Positions 7,850-15,753 are shown, counted from the first letter of the stretch. The stretch: 18,110 nucleotides of DNA from Treponema sp. (GCA_017421145.1 JAFOTA010000034.1:1-18110), one strand, 5' to 3'. Made by a program: numbers and translations. The notes: generated from the sequence alone by a model not told the origin.

Positions 7850-8329
7850 ATGGCGAACAATATTCTGGTAGATTTTATGGACGGTATGGAAAAGCCGGCA
7901 TGGGAAAAAAACATAGCGCCTTTCGTAGGCTCCGTAATGGATGAAATGGGGTACGACGGTGAGGAAATCTCCGTGATGTTCTGCAACGACGTTTTTATCC
8001 AGAATTTGAACAAAGAATACCGTAACATTGATGCCCCGACCGATGTTCTTAGTTTTGAGAACGGTGATTCATACACTGATGACGAGAACAATGTATGGAC
8101 ATGCATCGGTGACATCGCCATCAGCCTTGAGACGCTTCCTAAAAATGCCGCATATTTTGAGGTTTCGGAAAACGAGGAGCTTAAGAGGCTCATTATCCAC
8201 GGAATCCTTCACCTTCACGGCATGGATCACGGGGAGGAGCATGTCGAAAAGGGCAGGGAGCCTGAATGTGAGATGCTCCGCATACAAAAGGATCTTATGG
8301 AAAAATTTGAAGGCACAACGCTTTTTTAA
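7850..8329 (+). CDS. ybeY: Endoribonuclease YbeY / rRNA maturation factor
   Basis: A single-domain metal-dependent RNase involved in 16S rRNA 3' maturation and 70S ribosome quality control. The diagnostic zinc-binding HxxxHxxxxxH is present as HGILHLHGMDH, preceded by the conserved NKEYRNIDAPTDVLSFE. Length is about 159 residues, normal for the family. The second ATG (7850) is preferred because GGGG lies eight bases before it; an earlier in-frame ATG at 7844 would overlap the preceding gene by four bases. The phoH-HD-ybeY order is the widely conserved arrangement, which supports a joint role in RNA turnover. It ends with TAA shortly before the corC-like gene. Confidence 0.95.
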   Translation: MANNILVDFMDGMEKPAWEKNIAPFVGSVMDEMGYDGEEISVMFCNDVFIQNLNKEYRNIDAPTDVLSFENGDSYTDDENNVWTCIGDIAISLETLPKNAAYFEVSENEELKRLIIHGILHLHGMDHGEEHVEKGREPECEMLRIQKDLMEKFEGTTLF

Positions 8330-8344
8330 GGATAGAAAAAAGAA

Positions 8345-8440
8345 ATGGGACTATTTGGTTTAGGAAAGAAAAAAACAAGGAAAAACGGTTCGGAATCTGC
8401 TGAGGGGGTTCCTTCGCAACAGGAGCTTCTTGCGGAATAA
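8345..8440 (+). CDS. Short N-terminal ORF split from corC by an in-frame TAA
   Basis: A 31-codon frame starting MGLFGLGKKKTRKNG and ending ...QQELLAE-TAA. It is in the same frame as the CBS protein that follows (105 bases separate the two ATGs, a multiple of three), and there is no other stop in between. CorC-type proteins normally begin with a short basic segment like this one before KDMIKGVEDL, so this is most simply the true N-terminus of the gene, cut off by one nonsense codon at 8438-8440. AAGGAT about 11 bases upstream could serve as ribosome site. It may also work as a small leader peptide whose termination allows restart at 8450. Confidence 0.55.
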   Translation: MGLFGLGKKKTRKNGSESAEGVPSQQELLAE

Positions 8441-8449
8441 AAAAACGAC

Positions 8450-9142
8450 ATGATCAAGGGCGTCGAAGATTTGGCGGTCACCACGGTAAAGGAAGTGATG
8501 GTTCCGAGAATCGACGTTGATTTCATCTCGATCGACATACCGCAGGATCAGCTCCTTAAAAGCATAATAGAGAGCGGACATTCACGCTTCCCGGTTTATT
8601 CAGGCTCCATCGACAATGTTGTGGGAGTTCTGTACGTGAAGGACATAATCAAGGCGTTTGCCACTTCTGAGACGGTCGATCTTTCCAAAATCTACAGGAA
8701 AGCCTATTTTGTCCCGGAAAGCAAGCATATAGACAGCCTGCTGCGCGAGTTCAAGAGAAAGCACCTCCACATTGCCATTGCCATAGATGAATACGGCGGC
8801 GTGAGCGGAATCGTCTGCATGGAAGACATAATCGAGCAGATTGTCGGTGACATACAGGATGAATTCGACAATGAGCGTGAGGACATACTTTCAATGGGCG
8901 ACAACGTGTGGGTCTGTGATGCGCGCGTTTCTATGGATGACCTGAACGAAACCATAGGAGCGTCTTTCCCAACGGAAGATTTCGACACTCTCGGCGGATT
9001 CGTGTTCGACATGTTCGGAAGGATACCGGTGAAATTCGAAAAGGCTTCATGGAAGGACTATGATTTTATAGTGCAGGACATGGAAGGCCATAAGGTTAAT
9101 GTCATAAAGATAATATGCCGAAAAGAAAAAGACGAGGACTAG
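8450..9142 (+). CDS. CorC/TlyC-type CBS-domain protein lacking its N-terminal segment
   Basis: A soluble protein of the CorC/HlyC group, related to magnesium/cobalt efflux accessory proteins and to proteins labelled hemolysin TlyC in spirochaetes. It has two CBS motifs (VKEVMVPRIDV...VVGVLYVKDII and HLHIAIAIDEYGGVSGIVCMEDIIEQIVGDI) followed by the C-terminal CorC_HlyC transporter-associated domain (about 150-228). There is no DUF21 membrane domain. The 230-residue frame starts at ATG 8450, nine bases after an in-frame TAA, without a clear ribosome site. The core domains are complete, so a working protein is possible if initiation there is effective, for example by reinitiation. It is the fourth gene of the phoH cluster, a placement common for corC next to ybeY. 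Confidence 0.87.
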   Translation: MIKGVEDLAVTTVKEVMVPRIDVDFISIDIPQDQLLKSIIESGHSRFPVYSGSIDNVVGVLYVKDIIKAFATSETVDLSKIYRKAYFVPESKHIDSLLREFKRKHLHIAIAIDEYGGVSGIVCMEDIIEQIVGDIQDEFDNEREDILSMGDNVWVCDARVSMDDLNETIGASFPTEDFDTLGGFVFDMFGRIPVKFEKASWKDYDFIVQDMEGHKVNVIKIICRKEKDED

Positions 9143-9207
9143 CTTCTATCTAAAAGCCCGCGTGATGGGATTTGGATATGCCATGGCTCGTATTTTTGGG
9201 AGGAAAT

Positions 9208-11355
9208 ATGAGGAAGTTTTCTGATAAGCTTAAGTGTGTTTTGGCGGCCCTTGCACTGTCATGTTCGGTGACCGGTGCCTTTGCGGAATCCAAGACCGCT
9301 CTTTCGCTTTACAACCGAGCGTATCAGTTTCAGCAGAGGGAAGACTATTATTCTGCTATAGAATCTTACAGGGAAGCCCTTCAGCTTAACCCTCAGTACG
9401 GTGATGCATGGTACAACCTTGCGTTCTGCACTTTCCACCTCGGAGAATATGACCTTGCCGTAAAATATGCTGATGTCGCCGCAAAGTATTCACGCAACCT
9501 GACTGACATACAGAACCTCAAGGGCATGTCGCTCATCTCTCTCGGACGCATTGATGAGGCACGCAACGTTTTCAATGAAGTGCTCAAAAAATATCCTAAC
9601 GACGTGAACGCACGTTTCGGGCTTGCAGAAATAGATTTGTACAACGGAAGCTTATTGTCAGCAGAAAAACGCTATCTTGACGCTCTCAAAAGGGACAGCA
9701 CAAGCCGTAAGGCACTTCTGAGCCTTGCTTTGGTTGCAGCCGAGCAGGGAAACAACGCCGCCGCGGAACGCTATGTAAACCAGGCGCTTGAATATCACAG
9801 CGGAGAGGCAGAGGTGCATTACCTTGCTTCATATCTCGCCGCAAAAAGGGGAGATGTCAAGGAAGCCGAACGCCGTGCAAGAAGTGCAGTCCAGATCAAG
9901 GGAAACTATGACGAAGCCTACAAGCTTTTAGCCGACATACTTTTTTCTCAGGGACGCTACGATGAAGTAATCGACATCTGTGAATTCCTCACGGGACGCA
10001 ACCGCAAGCTTTCGGTAGCATGGTATCTCATGGGGCTTGCACAGGAAAGGCTCGGACGCTATGAAAATGCAATCGAAACCTTCAACATCGGGCTTTCAAT
10101 TGATCCTCTGGACGAAATCATGCGCCTTGCACTTGAGCAGCTCGTGAATTCAAATCTTGCAATAGAAGACTCACGCCGCACGGAATGGGCTAAATTCCAT
10201 ATCTCAAAGGCAGCCCAGTTCAATCTTGCCTATGACGGCCCAAGCGAAAGGTACGAATATCAGAAAGCGCTTTCAATTGATCCCCTCAACACAAAGGCAC
10301 GCCAGTCTTTTGCAAACCTCCTTCAGAGAGACGGATTCTATGAGCTTTATCTGAAGCAGCTCAAATTCATAAAGGAAAACCAGAAGAACTATCCTGCAGC
10401 ACGCACGGATGAAAACACTCCTTCCGCAACACGCACCGCACAGCAGAAAAAGAACGATGACACTATGGAAGGCCTTGAAAGCATGCTCAGGACAAGCCTT
10501 GCCAACAAATACAACATGGATCCGTTCTACCTGGACAAATCAAGGTGGAGCATAGGCGTGTATTTCCAGAAGATGCCGGTGAACACCCTTCATTCGGATG
10601 CCGAGGAGATTATCGCCAACGCCACAAAAGATTTGTTCAACGGAGTTTCAGTGACTACGGTAGATGTCCGCGCCGACGGTGTGGAAGGATTTGCCCAGGC
10701 ATACCGTTTGGCACGCACGTCAGGAATGGATTATTTCCTCATAATTTCAGTTGACGAAACAGAACGCTCGTTCACTTTGTGCGCTGACATGTATTCTGCA
10801 AGAACCGGAACCAAGACGACAAACATAAAGGTCTACCGCACCGGAAACGACAGGGTTGCAAAATCAGTGCGCAGATTGAGGCAGGCCGTTCTTGACATAC
10901 TTCCGATACGCGGAAAAGTCCTCTACAATTCCACTTCGACAGTCCTCTGTGATCTTGGAAAAAGCGACGGCATAACCAAGGGAGCGCAGTTCGACGTGGT
11001 TAAAAAAGGCAGGGTTCTTACCGCAGATACAGGATCAGGAGTCTATTACAACGAAAGCGACGTTTTGGGAACTTTCACGATCGACACTGTGGGCGAAGAG
11101 ATTTCTGAAGGAACGTACAAGAAAAAGGGCTTCTATGATTCACTGAACGTAGGGGACGACCTGATTCTCGTAAAGCTTACAGGCTCTTCTTCAATTGCGG
11201 GCAACATCGTAACCGATACTCGTCCTGCAGCAGATTCCGACGGAAAACCTGCCACAGCATCAGCCGCATCAGCAGAAAAGGAATCAATAAAGGAAGACAT
11301 GAAAGCCCCGGCAAGGGAATCTTCCTTCATAAACATGATACGCTCAATCTTGTGA
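9208..11355 (+). CDS. Exported TPR-repeat protein
   Basis: Start chosen at ATG 9208, four bases after GGGAGGA; an in-frame TTG at 9172 has no such site. The 715-residue product begins with a signal peptide (MRKFSDKLKCVLAALALSCSVTGAFA), probably cut after AFA; a lenient spirochaetal lipobox ending at the cysteine in LALSC is an alternative, which would make it a lipoprotein. About residues 28-380 are consecutive tetratricopeptide repeats (for example YYSAIESYREALQLNPQYGDAWYNLA), a protein-binding scaffold. After a linker, residues about 440-660 form a mixed alpha/beta region with no clear name, resembling periplasmic accessory domains, ending in a low-complexity Ala/Ser/Lys tail. It lies 65 bases after the corC-like gene and could be in the same operon. 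Likely periplasmic or outer-membrane associated; function unknown. Confidence 0.88.
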   Translation: MRKFSDKLKCVLAALALSCSVTGAFAESKTALSLYNRAYQFQQREDYYSAIESYREALQLNPQYGDAWYNLAFCTFHLGEYDLAVKYADVAAKYSRNLTDIQNLKGMSLISLGRIDEARNVFNEVLKKYPNDVNARFGLAEIDLYNGSLLSAEKRYLDALKRDSTSRKALLSLALVAAEQGNNAAAERYVNQALEYHSGEAEVHYLASYLAAKRGDVKEAERRARSAVQIKGNYDEAYKLLADILFSQGRYDEVIDICEFLTGRNRKLSVAWYLMGLAQERLGRYENAIETFNIGLSIDPLDEIMRLALEQLVNSNLAIEDSRRTEWAKFHISKAAQFNLAYDGPSERYEYQKALSIDPLNTKARQSFANLLQRDGFYELYLKQLKFIKENQKNYPAARTDENTPSATRTAQQKKNDDTMEGLESMLRTSLANKYNMDPFYLDKSRWSIGVYFQKMPVNTLHSDAEEIIANATKDLFNGVSVTTVDVRADGVEGFAQAYRLARTSGMDYFLIISVDETERSFTLCADMYSARTGTKTTNIKVYRTGNDRVAKSVRRLRQAVLDILPIRGKVLYNSTSTVLCDLGKSDGITKGAQFDVVKKGRVLTADTGSGVYYNESDVLGTFTIDTVGEEISEGTYKKKGFYDSLNVGDDLILVKLTGSSSIAGNIVTDTRPAADSDGKPATASAASAEKESIKEDMKAPARESSFINMIRSIL

Positions 11356-11423
11356 GCTATCCATTCCTGGAGGCTATCCATTCCTAGAACGATCCATTCC
11401 TGGAGTCTATCCATTCTTGTTGG
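11356..11423. repeat. Four tandem copies of a 17-base repeat
   Basis: Units at 11356-11372, 11373-11389, 11390-11406 and 11407-11423 share the core ATCCATTC; the first copy reads GCTATCCATTCCTGGAG. Core starts are spaced 17, 16 and 17 bases. The array begins at the base after the TPR gene's stop codon and ends about 20 bases before the terminator hairpin. Spacing is near one and a half helix turns, and no spacers are present, so it is not a CRISPR array. It may be slippage-derived or a protein- or RNA-binding element in the 3' untranslated region. Confidence 0.85.
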
Positions 11424-11441
11424 AATCACTTTTGCATTATG

Positions 11442-11487
11442 ATACCGAGGTCATTTACCATAATTTGACCCCGGTATTATTATTTTT
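11442..11487. terminator. Terminator between convergent genes
   Basis: ATACCG-A-GGTCA (11442-11453) pairs with TGACC-C-CGGTAT (11466-11477), a 12-position stem with a single mismatch and a 12-base loop. The sequence TTATTATTTTT follows on the plus strand, so it ends the TPR-gene transcript. The T-run overlaps the stop codon of the convergent gene; termination in the other direction is weaker because no long T-run is present there. Confidence 0.72.
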
Positions 11488-12460
11488 AGTTTTCCGGCTT
11501 TTCCATGAGGTCCAGCGCGCTTCTTGACCATGTTTCGCAAAGTTTTTTGTAAATTTCCTGCATGAAAGAGAATTCCTTTGCAGCCGAGGCAAAATCTCCC
11601 GTAAAATACATGCATTCTGCCAGATAGAATCTTGCCCGGTTGTATGCATCGCTATCTTTTTTCGTCTTTGCCATGAATGATTTCAGGTCTTTGCCGGCTT
11701 TTTCAAAATCATTTTTCATCAGGTTTTTGACCGGAACCGAAGTCTTTTTGGAATCCTGGTCTTCAGGAAAAATGTACAGCGGAAGGACTTCTTTTTTTAC
11801 CTTAGGCTCCCTGCCTGCAAGACGGATTATTTTTTCACCAAGCTCATTGTCGCCTGTATCACGGTTTTCTGGAAGCGAACCAGGAAATTCCATGTACGGA
11901 AGAGGCATTTCCCTCAAAAGCCCCCCGGAGTAGGATTTTGCATCATCAGCTTCGGTCTGCCGTCTTTTCTGCATCATCTCAAGGTTTTCGGCCATGTGAA
12001 CAGTTCCGTGAACCCTTGTTCCTTTTTTCGTGCAGTTGATTCCCGGAAGCAGAAGGTCTTTTTCATCGGACGGAAGGGCATCTATTTCCTGATCATAATA
12101 GAAGATTCCGTTGACAAGGTACTGGGTTTCTATGCTTGGATCGGTCGTAAAAAGCACTGCGTAGAAATATTCGCGGAAATCACCGGGAGAATCTGTGTAT
12201 GAATCTGACTGTGCAGGAAGTGTCGCCACCGGAATCATGCCGCGTATGTTCTCTATGGGCTTTGAATCCCTGAAAACATATATGCCTGTACCCCGGTCAC
12301 CGGAAGTCCATTCAGGAATCCTCCAGGATACGATGATTTTGTCATCCTGAACAGGGGTCGCGTCAATGTCGAAAACGGCCGGACGGGCAGAAACAATGCC
12401 GGCTGAGGCAAAAATCGGTATAAAAAAAGCGGTCTTTTTAAAAAAATCTGACATTTTCAT
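11486..12460 (-). CDS. Exported protein of unknown function, FN3-like N-terminus
   Basis: Start taken at ATG 12460, five bases after GTGAGG; upstream starts to 12493 lack a ribosome site, and a second ATG six bases later is also possible. The roughly 324-residue product has a signal peptide (FFKKTAFFIPIFASAGIVSA, cut before RPAVFDID). Residues about 25-125 resemble a fibronectin type III-like beta sandwich (ATPVQDDKIIVSWRIPEW...IYVFRDSKPI...YFYAVLF). A polar, poorly conserved-looking middle follows, and the last 70 residues (KAGKDLKSFMAKTKKDSDAYNRARFYLAECMYFTGDFASAAKEF) look like one or two TPR-type helical pairs. Probably periplasmic, perhaps a scaffold. It stands alone, convergent with the TPR gene and divergent from the Cas2-like gene. 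I do not recognise the family. Confidence 0.78.
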   Translation of the reverse strand: MKMSDFFKKTAFFIPIFASAGIVSARPAVFDIDATPVQDDKIIVSWRIPEWTSGDRGTGIYVFRDSKPIENIRGMIPVATLPAQSDSYTDSPGDFREYFYAVLFTTDPSIETQYLVNGIFYYDQEIDALPSDEKDLLLPGINCTKKGTRVHGTVHMAENLEMMQKRRQTEADDAKSYSGGLLREMPLPYMEFPGSLPENRDTGDNELGEKIIRLAGREPKVKKEVLPLYIFPEDQDSKKTSVPVKNLMKNDFEKAGKDLKSFMAKTKKDSDAYNRARFYLAECMYFTGDFASAAKEFSFMQEIYKKLCETWSRSALDLMEKPEN

Positions 12461-12501
12461 GGGAACCTCACAATTAAAAATCGGCATGGACAACCTTCAA
12501 T

Positions 12502-12530
12502 TTGACAAGATATGAACTTTATTTTATTCT
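12502..12530 (+). promoter_or_regulatory. Near-consensus promoter, apparently leaderless, for the Cas2-like gene
   Basis: A perfect TTGACA (12502-12507), a 17-base spacer and TATTCT (12525-12530). Transcription should start 6-8 bases later, at 12536-12538, which is the ATG of the Cas2-like gene or at most two bases before it. No ribosome binding site precedes that ATG, consistent with a leaderless message. Confidence 0.6.
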
Positions 12531-12537
12531 ATATGGT

Positions 12538-12846
12538 ATGTTTGTTTCAATTATTGTTGATCCGGGCAGCATCGACAGCGCCAGTTCTCTGGTGAACCTG
12601 CTGACCAATACAGGATTTAAGAAGATTCAGCGCGCATGCTGGGAAAATCCGAAAGTAACGGAAAACGAGCTTGCGGATTTGAAAAAGGACATAGACAGGG
12701 TGACGGACTATTATGACGTGATCCGCATCTATCAGTTTCCCTTGAACGGTATGTTCGTGATTACCGAGCTTAAGGAAAAAAAGTGGAAGAGATGCCAGAT
12801 GAGCGCGTCTCCCCAGACTGGAAAACCAAGAACAGCAAGAAAGTAG
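12538..12846 (+). CDS. Stand-alone Cas2-like ferredoxin-fold protein
   Basis: Start taken at ATG 12538, giving 102 residues; an in-frame TTG at 12502 is open but falls in the promoter's -35 box. The order of elements follows Cas2: a first strand MFVSIIVDPG with an aspartate (D8) where Cas2 has its conserved metal-site Asp, a helix (SASSLVNLLTNTG), a strand FKKIQRACWEN in place of the Cas2 QYSVFE strand, a helix ELADLKKDIDRV, and the strand DVIRIYQF that matches Cas2's DSVRIY. A last strand and a basic tail follow. There is no cas1, other cas gene or repeat array in the window, so CRISPR adaptation is not implied; VapD-like or housekeeping RNase or nucleic-acid binding roles are alternatives. 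It lies 15 bases before prfB and is probably cotranscribed with it. Confidence 0.68.
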   Translation: MFVSIIVDPGSIDSASSLVNLLTNTGFKKIQRACWENPKVTENELADLKKDIDRVTDYYDVIRIYQFPLNGMFVITELKEKKWKRCQMSASPQTGKPRTARK

Positions 12847-12861
12847 ATAAGGAGTAAAACT

Positions 12862-13999
12862 ATGCTTGAAGATTTGAAAGAGCCGATTGATGAGCTGAAG
12901 GAAAATATCATGGACGTATGGGGGCGTCTTTGACCCGGACGAGATCCGCAAAAAGATAGCCGAAAAAGAAGCTCTTACCACTGCAGAAGGATTCTGGGAC
13001 GACAACGACAAGGCCACCAAGGTCATGAACGACATAAAGCTTTTGAAAGGCCGCGTTGAGCCATGGGAACAGCTGATCAAGGATGCCAACGACATGGAGG
13101 ATCTTTATCAGCTCGGAATAGAGGAAAACGACCAGAGCGTCGAAAAGGAACTCCGCGAGCTTTATGAAAAGACCAATGCAGAATACCAGCACCAGAGCAT
13201 ACTGAACCTTCTTTCCGATGAAGTCGATAAAAACGACTGCTTCCTTTCCGTTCATGCAGGAGCCGGCGGAACAGAGGCATGTGACTGGACTTTCATGTTG
13301 AGCCGCATGTACCAGAGATGGGCCGAGCGCCACGGATACAAGATGGAAGTTCTTTCCCAGGAAGAAGTTGAGGGCGGCCTTAAATCAATAAACATGAGGA
13401 TATCCGGCGATTATGTCTACGGATACACCAAGGGCGAGGCTGGGGTTCACCGTCTTGTAAGGATCAGTCCGTTCGATGCAAACGCACGCAGGCACACGTC
13501 TTTTGCTTCCGTATATGTTTTCCCGGTTCTTGACGACAGCATTGAAGTCAACATAGACCCTAAGGATCTCCGCGTAGATACATACCGTTCCGGTGGAAAA
13601 GGCGGCCAGCACGTCAACAAGACTGAATCGGCTGTACGCTTCACTCACATTCCTACGGGAATCGTCGTTGCATGTGACAGCGAAAGGTCCCAGCTCATGA
13701 ACCGCGCGACAGCAATGAGCATCCTCCGTTCAAGGTTGTATGAGTATTACAAGGAGCAGAAGGAAAAGGAAAACTCCAAATTCGCAGGCGAAAAAAAGGA
13801 CATTTCTTTCGGAAGCCAGATAAGGAGCTATGTTTTCCAGCCTTACACTATGGTAAAGGATCACCGCACGAAATATTCGGTCGGAAACATCCAGGGTGTC
13901 ATGGACGGCGACATTGACGGTTTCCTTGATTCATGGCTTTCCGTGAAGTGGAAGGGCGTTCCTGTCGATTCGGGTGATGATGACGACATTGACGAGTAA
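12862..13999 (+). CDS. prfB: Peptide chain release factor 2, with programmed +1 frameshift
   Basis: Recognises UGA and UAA in the ribosomal A site and triggers peptide release. Translation starts at ATG 12862 (AAGGAG eight bases upstream), reads 23 codons to an in-frame TGA at 12931, and must shift +1 on CTT to continue from GAC at 12932. The full product is then about 378 residues. Release factor 2 features follow: the SPF anticodon-like tripeptide (HRLVRISPFDANARRHTSF) and the catalytic GGQ (RSGGKGGQHVNKTESAVR). The protein ends in an unusual acidic tail, DSGDDDDIDE. It is preceded by the Cas2-like gene and its last 26 bases overlap the next gene. Recognising the frame from 13025 alone would lose about 54 residues. 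Confidence 0.96.
12920..12934 (+). promoter_or_regulatory. prfB autoregulatory +1 frameshift site
   Basis: GGGGG (12920-12924) acts as an internal Shine-Dalgarno-like element, three bases before the slippery CTT (12928-12930), which is followed by TGA and C (12931-12934). Spacing and the CTT-TGA-C context match the classical prfB site, by which low release factor 2 slows termination at UGA and favours the shift, raising its own synthesis. Confidence 0.95.
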
Positions 14000-15752
14000 A
14001 TCCTTACGTGCAGTTCCAAGATTTCTCATTGTCCTTTCCCTTCTTTTTTTGTGGGGAGGGGTCGTCTATGCCTCCGACTGGGTTCTTGCGGCAGCTCCGT
14101 TTTCGTTTCCACAGGCAGGACCCAAGGATTCGTATCAAAAACAGGCCGCTGAATTCCTTCCTAAGATGATTCTTGAGCAGATCGGTACTGATGACATGCG
14201 CCTACCTCCAAGAAGCGAGATGCTCGACAGAAAGCTTGATTCGCTCAGAACCGACCGCCAGTCACTTTTCCTACAGCTTTCGGCTGCGATAAAAACCAGG
14301 GACTCATTGTTCCTGCAGGAAAGCAACGAAAAAAAACTCCAGAAGAAACTCAAGGATCAGGAAAAAAAAATAAAGGAAATTCAGGACAAGATAGACCGGA
14401 ACCTTAAGGATGCAGAGCTTGCGGAGGCGCAGATTGAATCTGAGTCGGAAGCCAAGCCGCAGGAAAAAAGCAGTTTCTTACAGTCGTTCGCATCTCTTTT
14501 TGCACCCAAGGAAACAAAGCTTGTCCCGGATTCCGTGAACGAGCAGGTGAAGATCTACAACAACGATTCTTCGTCGCTTCTTTCTCCTGATGCTGAAATC
14601 TGGAAGACCGGCATGCAGAGCCGAGATTTCATAAGCTTTATGTCAAAGCAGAACGTGAACGGATATCTCACTGGATCCATTACGTTTTATGGAAACTATT
14701 TTTCAGCTACCGTAGAGCTTTGGATATATCCGGGAGGAAAACAGGCGGGTTCGGTAATAGAAGTGGGCAGCATCGACAATCTTGTGGGCGTTGCAAGAAA
14801 CATAACCCAGTACCTCCGCACGGTGATTGTGAACAGCAGTCCTGTAAAGCTCTATTTTGACATAACGCCGGAAGATGCCGCAAAAAACGCAAGGATCATG
14901 GTTGACGGGCTTGTTCCTAATCTTTCGGGAAACACCCTTTCCGTTACCGCAGGTCTTCATACGATCAGCGTGGAAAGCAAGGGATACGAAACTCTTGTCA
15001 CGACATATTCGTTCAAGAATTCACCGGATTTTTTCGTGCATATACCGATGTCTCCTGAAAGCAAGGGGCAGTTCAGCCTGTATCTTAAAAACCCGGCCGA
15101 AGGGGACATGTTTTCCTATGGCAAGAACGTCGGTGACGGAATACACGGTGCGTCCATAACGATAAACGGAACTCCGGTCGTAGGAATGATACAAAGGTCA
15201 GTGCCAGGGGTCGAAGGCGTGGATGAGGAAGGAAACATAATAACTGAACCGGGAAAACCTCTTGGTGCGTTCTATTATGTTCCGGTAAAGCTCCAGGAAG
15301 ACGGTGCATCCCTTGTCGTGAACGCGGATCTTTTGGACACCGAAGCGCTTATAGATGCACGTCGCAAGTGGGCCTACCGTGGTTATACGGCGCTTGTCAT
15401 AACCCTTCCGCTTACTTTTATTGCCGCCGGAAACTATAATACCGCAGTAAGCTCGTACAGGGCGGGCTATGTTGACAGGGCGACGGTCGAAGGATGGGGA
15501 TACGCAAGGATTGGAACCATAGTGCTCACTTCTGCAGCCGCAGGATTTTTCATATATGAGCTTGTGCGCTACCTTCATGCTGCATCGTCCGTGCTTCCGA
15601 AAACAGCGGTCAAAGCAAGCGAAAAGGACATGGAGAAAATCCGCAGTGCGATAGAAACATATGACGCGCAGATTGAAGATAAAAAAACGTCCGAAGACAA
15701 TTCGGATGAAAAAGATAATAAAATAGAAAAAACAGCCGGAAAGGAGGAATAG
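13974..15752 (+). CDS. Exported PEGA-like membrane protein with coiled coil
   Basis: A 592-residue product overlapping the end of prfB by 26 bases. Starts GTG 13974, ATG 13977 or ATG 13980 are all possible; no strong ribosome site is seen and translational coupling to prfB is likely. It opens with a signal peptide (RFLIVLSLLFLWGGVVYA, cut before SDWVLA). Residues about 80-155 form a charged heptad-like coiled coil. Residues about 295-360 (VKLYFDITPEDAAKNARIMVDG...HTISVESKGYETL) fit a PEGA-like beta domain of the kind found in surface proteins. Two hydrophobic segments near 467-482 and 513-530 suggest C-terminal membrane anchoring, followed by a polar Lys/Glu tail. I infer an envelope role; no specific function can be given. 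ftsY follows directly. Confidence 0.82.
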   Translation: MMMTTLTSKSLRAVPRFLIVLSLLFLWGGVVYASDWVLAAAPFSFPQAGPKDSYQKQAAEFLPKMILEQIGTDDMRLPPRSEMLDRKLDSLRTDRQSLFLQLSAAIKTRDSLFLQESNEKKLQKKLKDQEKKIKEIQDKIDRNLKDAELAEAQIESESEAKPQEKSSFLQSFASLFAPKETKLVPDSVNEQVKIYNNDSSSLLSPDAEIWKTGMQSRDFISFMSKQNVNGYLTGSITFYGNYFSATVELWIYPGGKQAGSVIEVGSIDNLVGVARNITQYLRTVIVNSSPVKLYFDITPEDAAKNARIMVDGLVPNLSGNTLSVTAGLHTISVESKGYETLVTTYSFKNSPDFFVHIPMSPESKGQFSLYLKNPAEGDMFSYGKNVGDGIHGASITINGTPVVGMIQRSVPGVEGVDEEGNIITEPGKPLGAFYYVPVKLQEDGASLVVNADLLDTEALIDARRKWAYRGYTALVITLPLTFIAAGNYNTAVSSYRAGYVDRATVEGWGYARIGTIVLTSAAAGFFIYELVRYLHAASSVLPKTAVKASEKDMEKIRSAIETYDAQIEDKKTSEDNSDEKDNKIEKTAGKEE

Positions 15753-15753
15753 A

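Noticed and set aside
7723..8193. 156-codon minus-strand ORF
   Set aside because: Antisense to ybeY and the tail of the 7TM-HD gene; serine-rich shadow translation.
11356..11423. CRISPR array near a Cas2-like gene
   Set aside because: The units are 17 bases long, directly adjacent and without spacers; they lie over 1 kb from the Cas2-like gene.
11133..11429. Minus-strand ORF with a repeated RLQEWI-type peptide
   Set aside because: The repetition comes from the tandem DNA repeat, and the rest is antisense to the TPR gene; no ribosome site.
12466..12500. Minus-strand promoter for the FN3-like exported protein (TTGAAG-16-TTTAAT)
   Set aside because: The predicted transcription start would fall inside the gene's ribosome binding site, so the boxes are probably chance.
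12502..12537. TTG at 12502 as the start of the Cas2-like protein
   Set aside because: No ribosome site, the added residues do not fit the Cas2 fold, and the codon forms part of a perfect -35 box.
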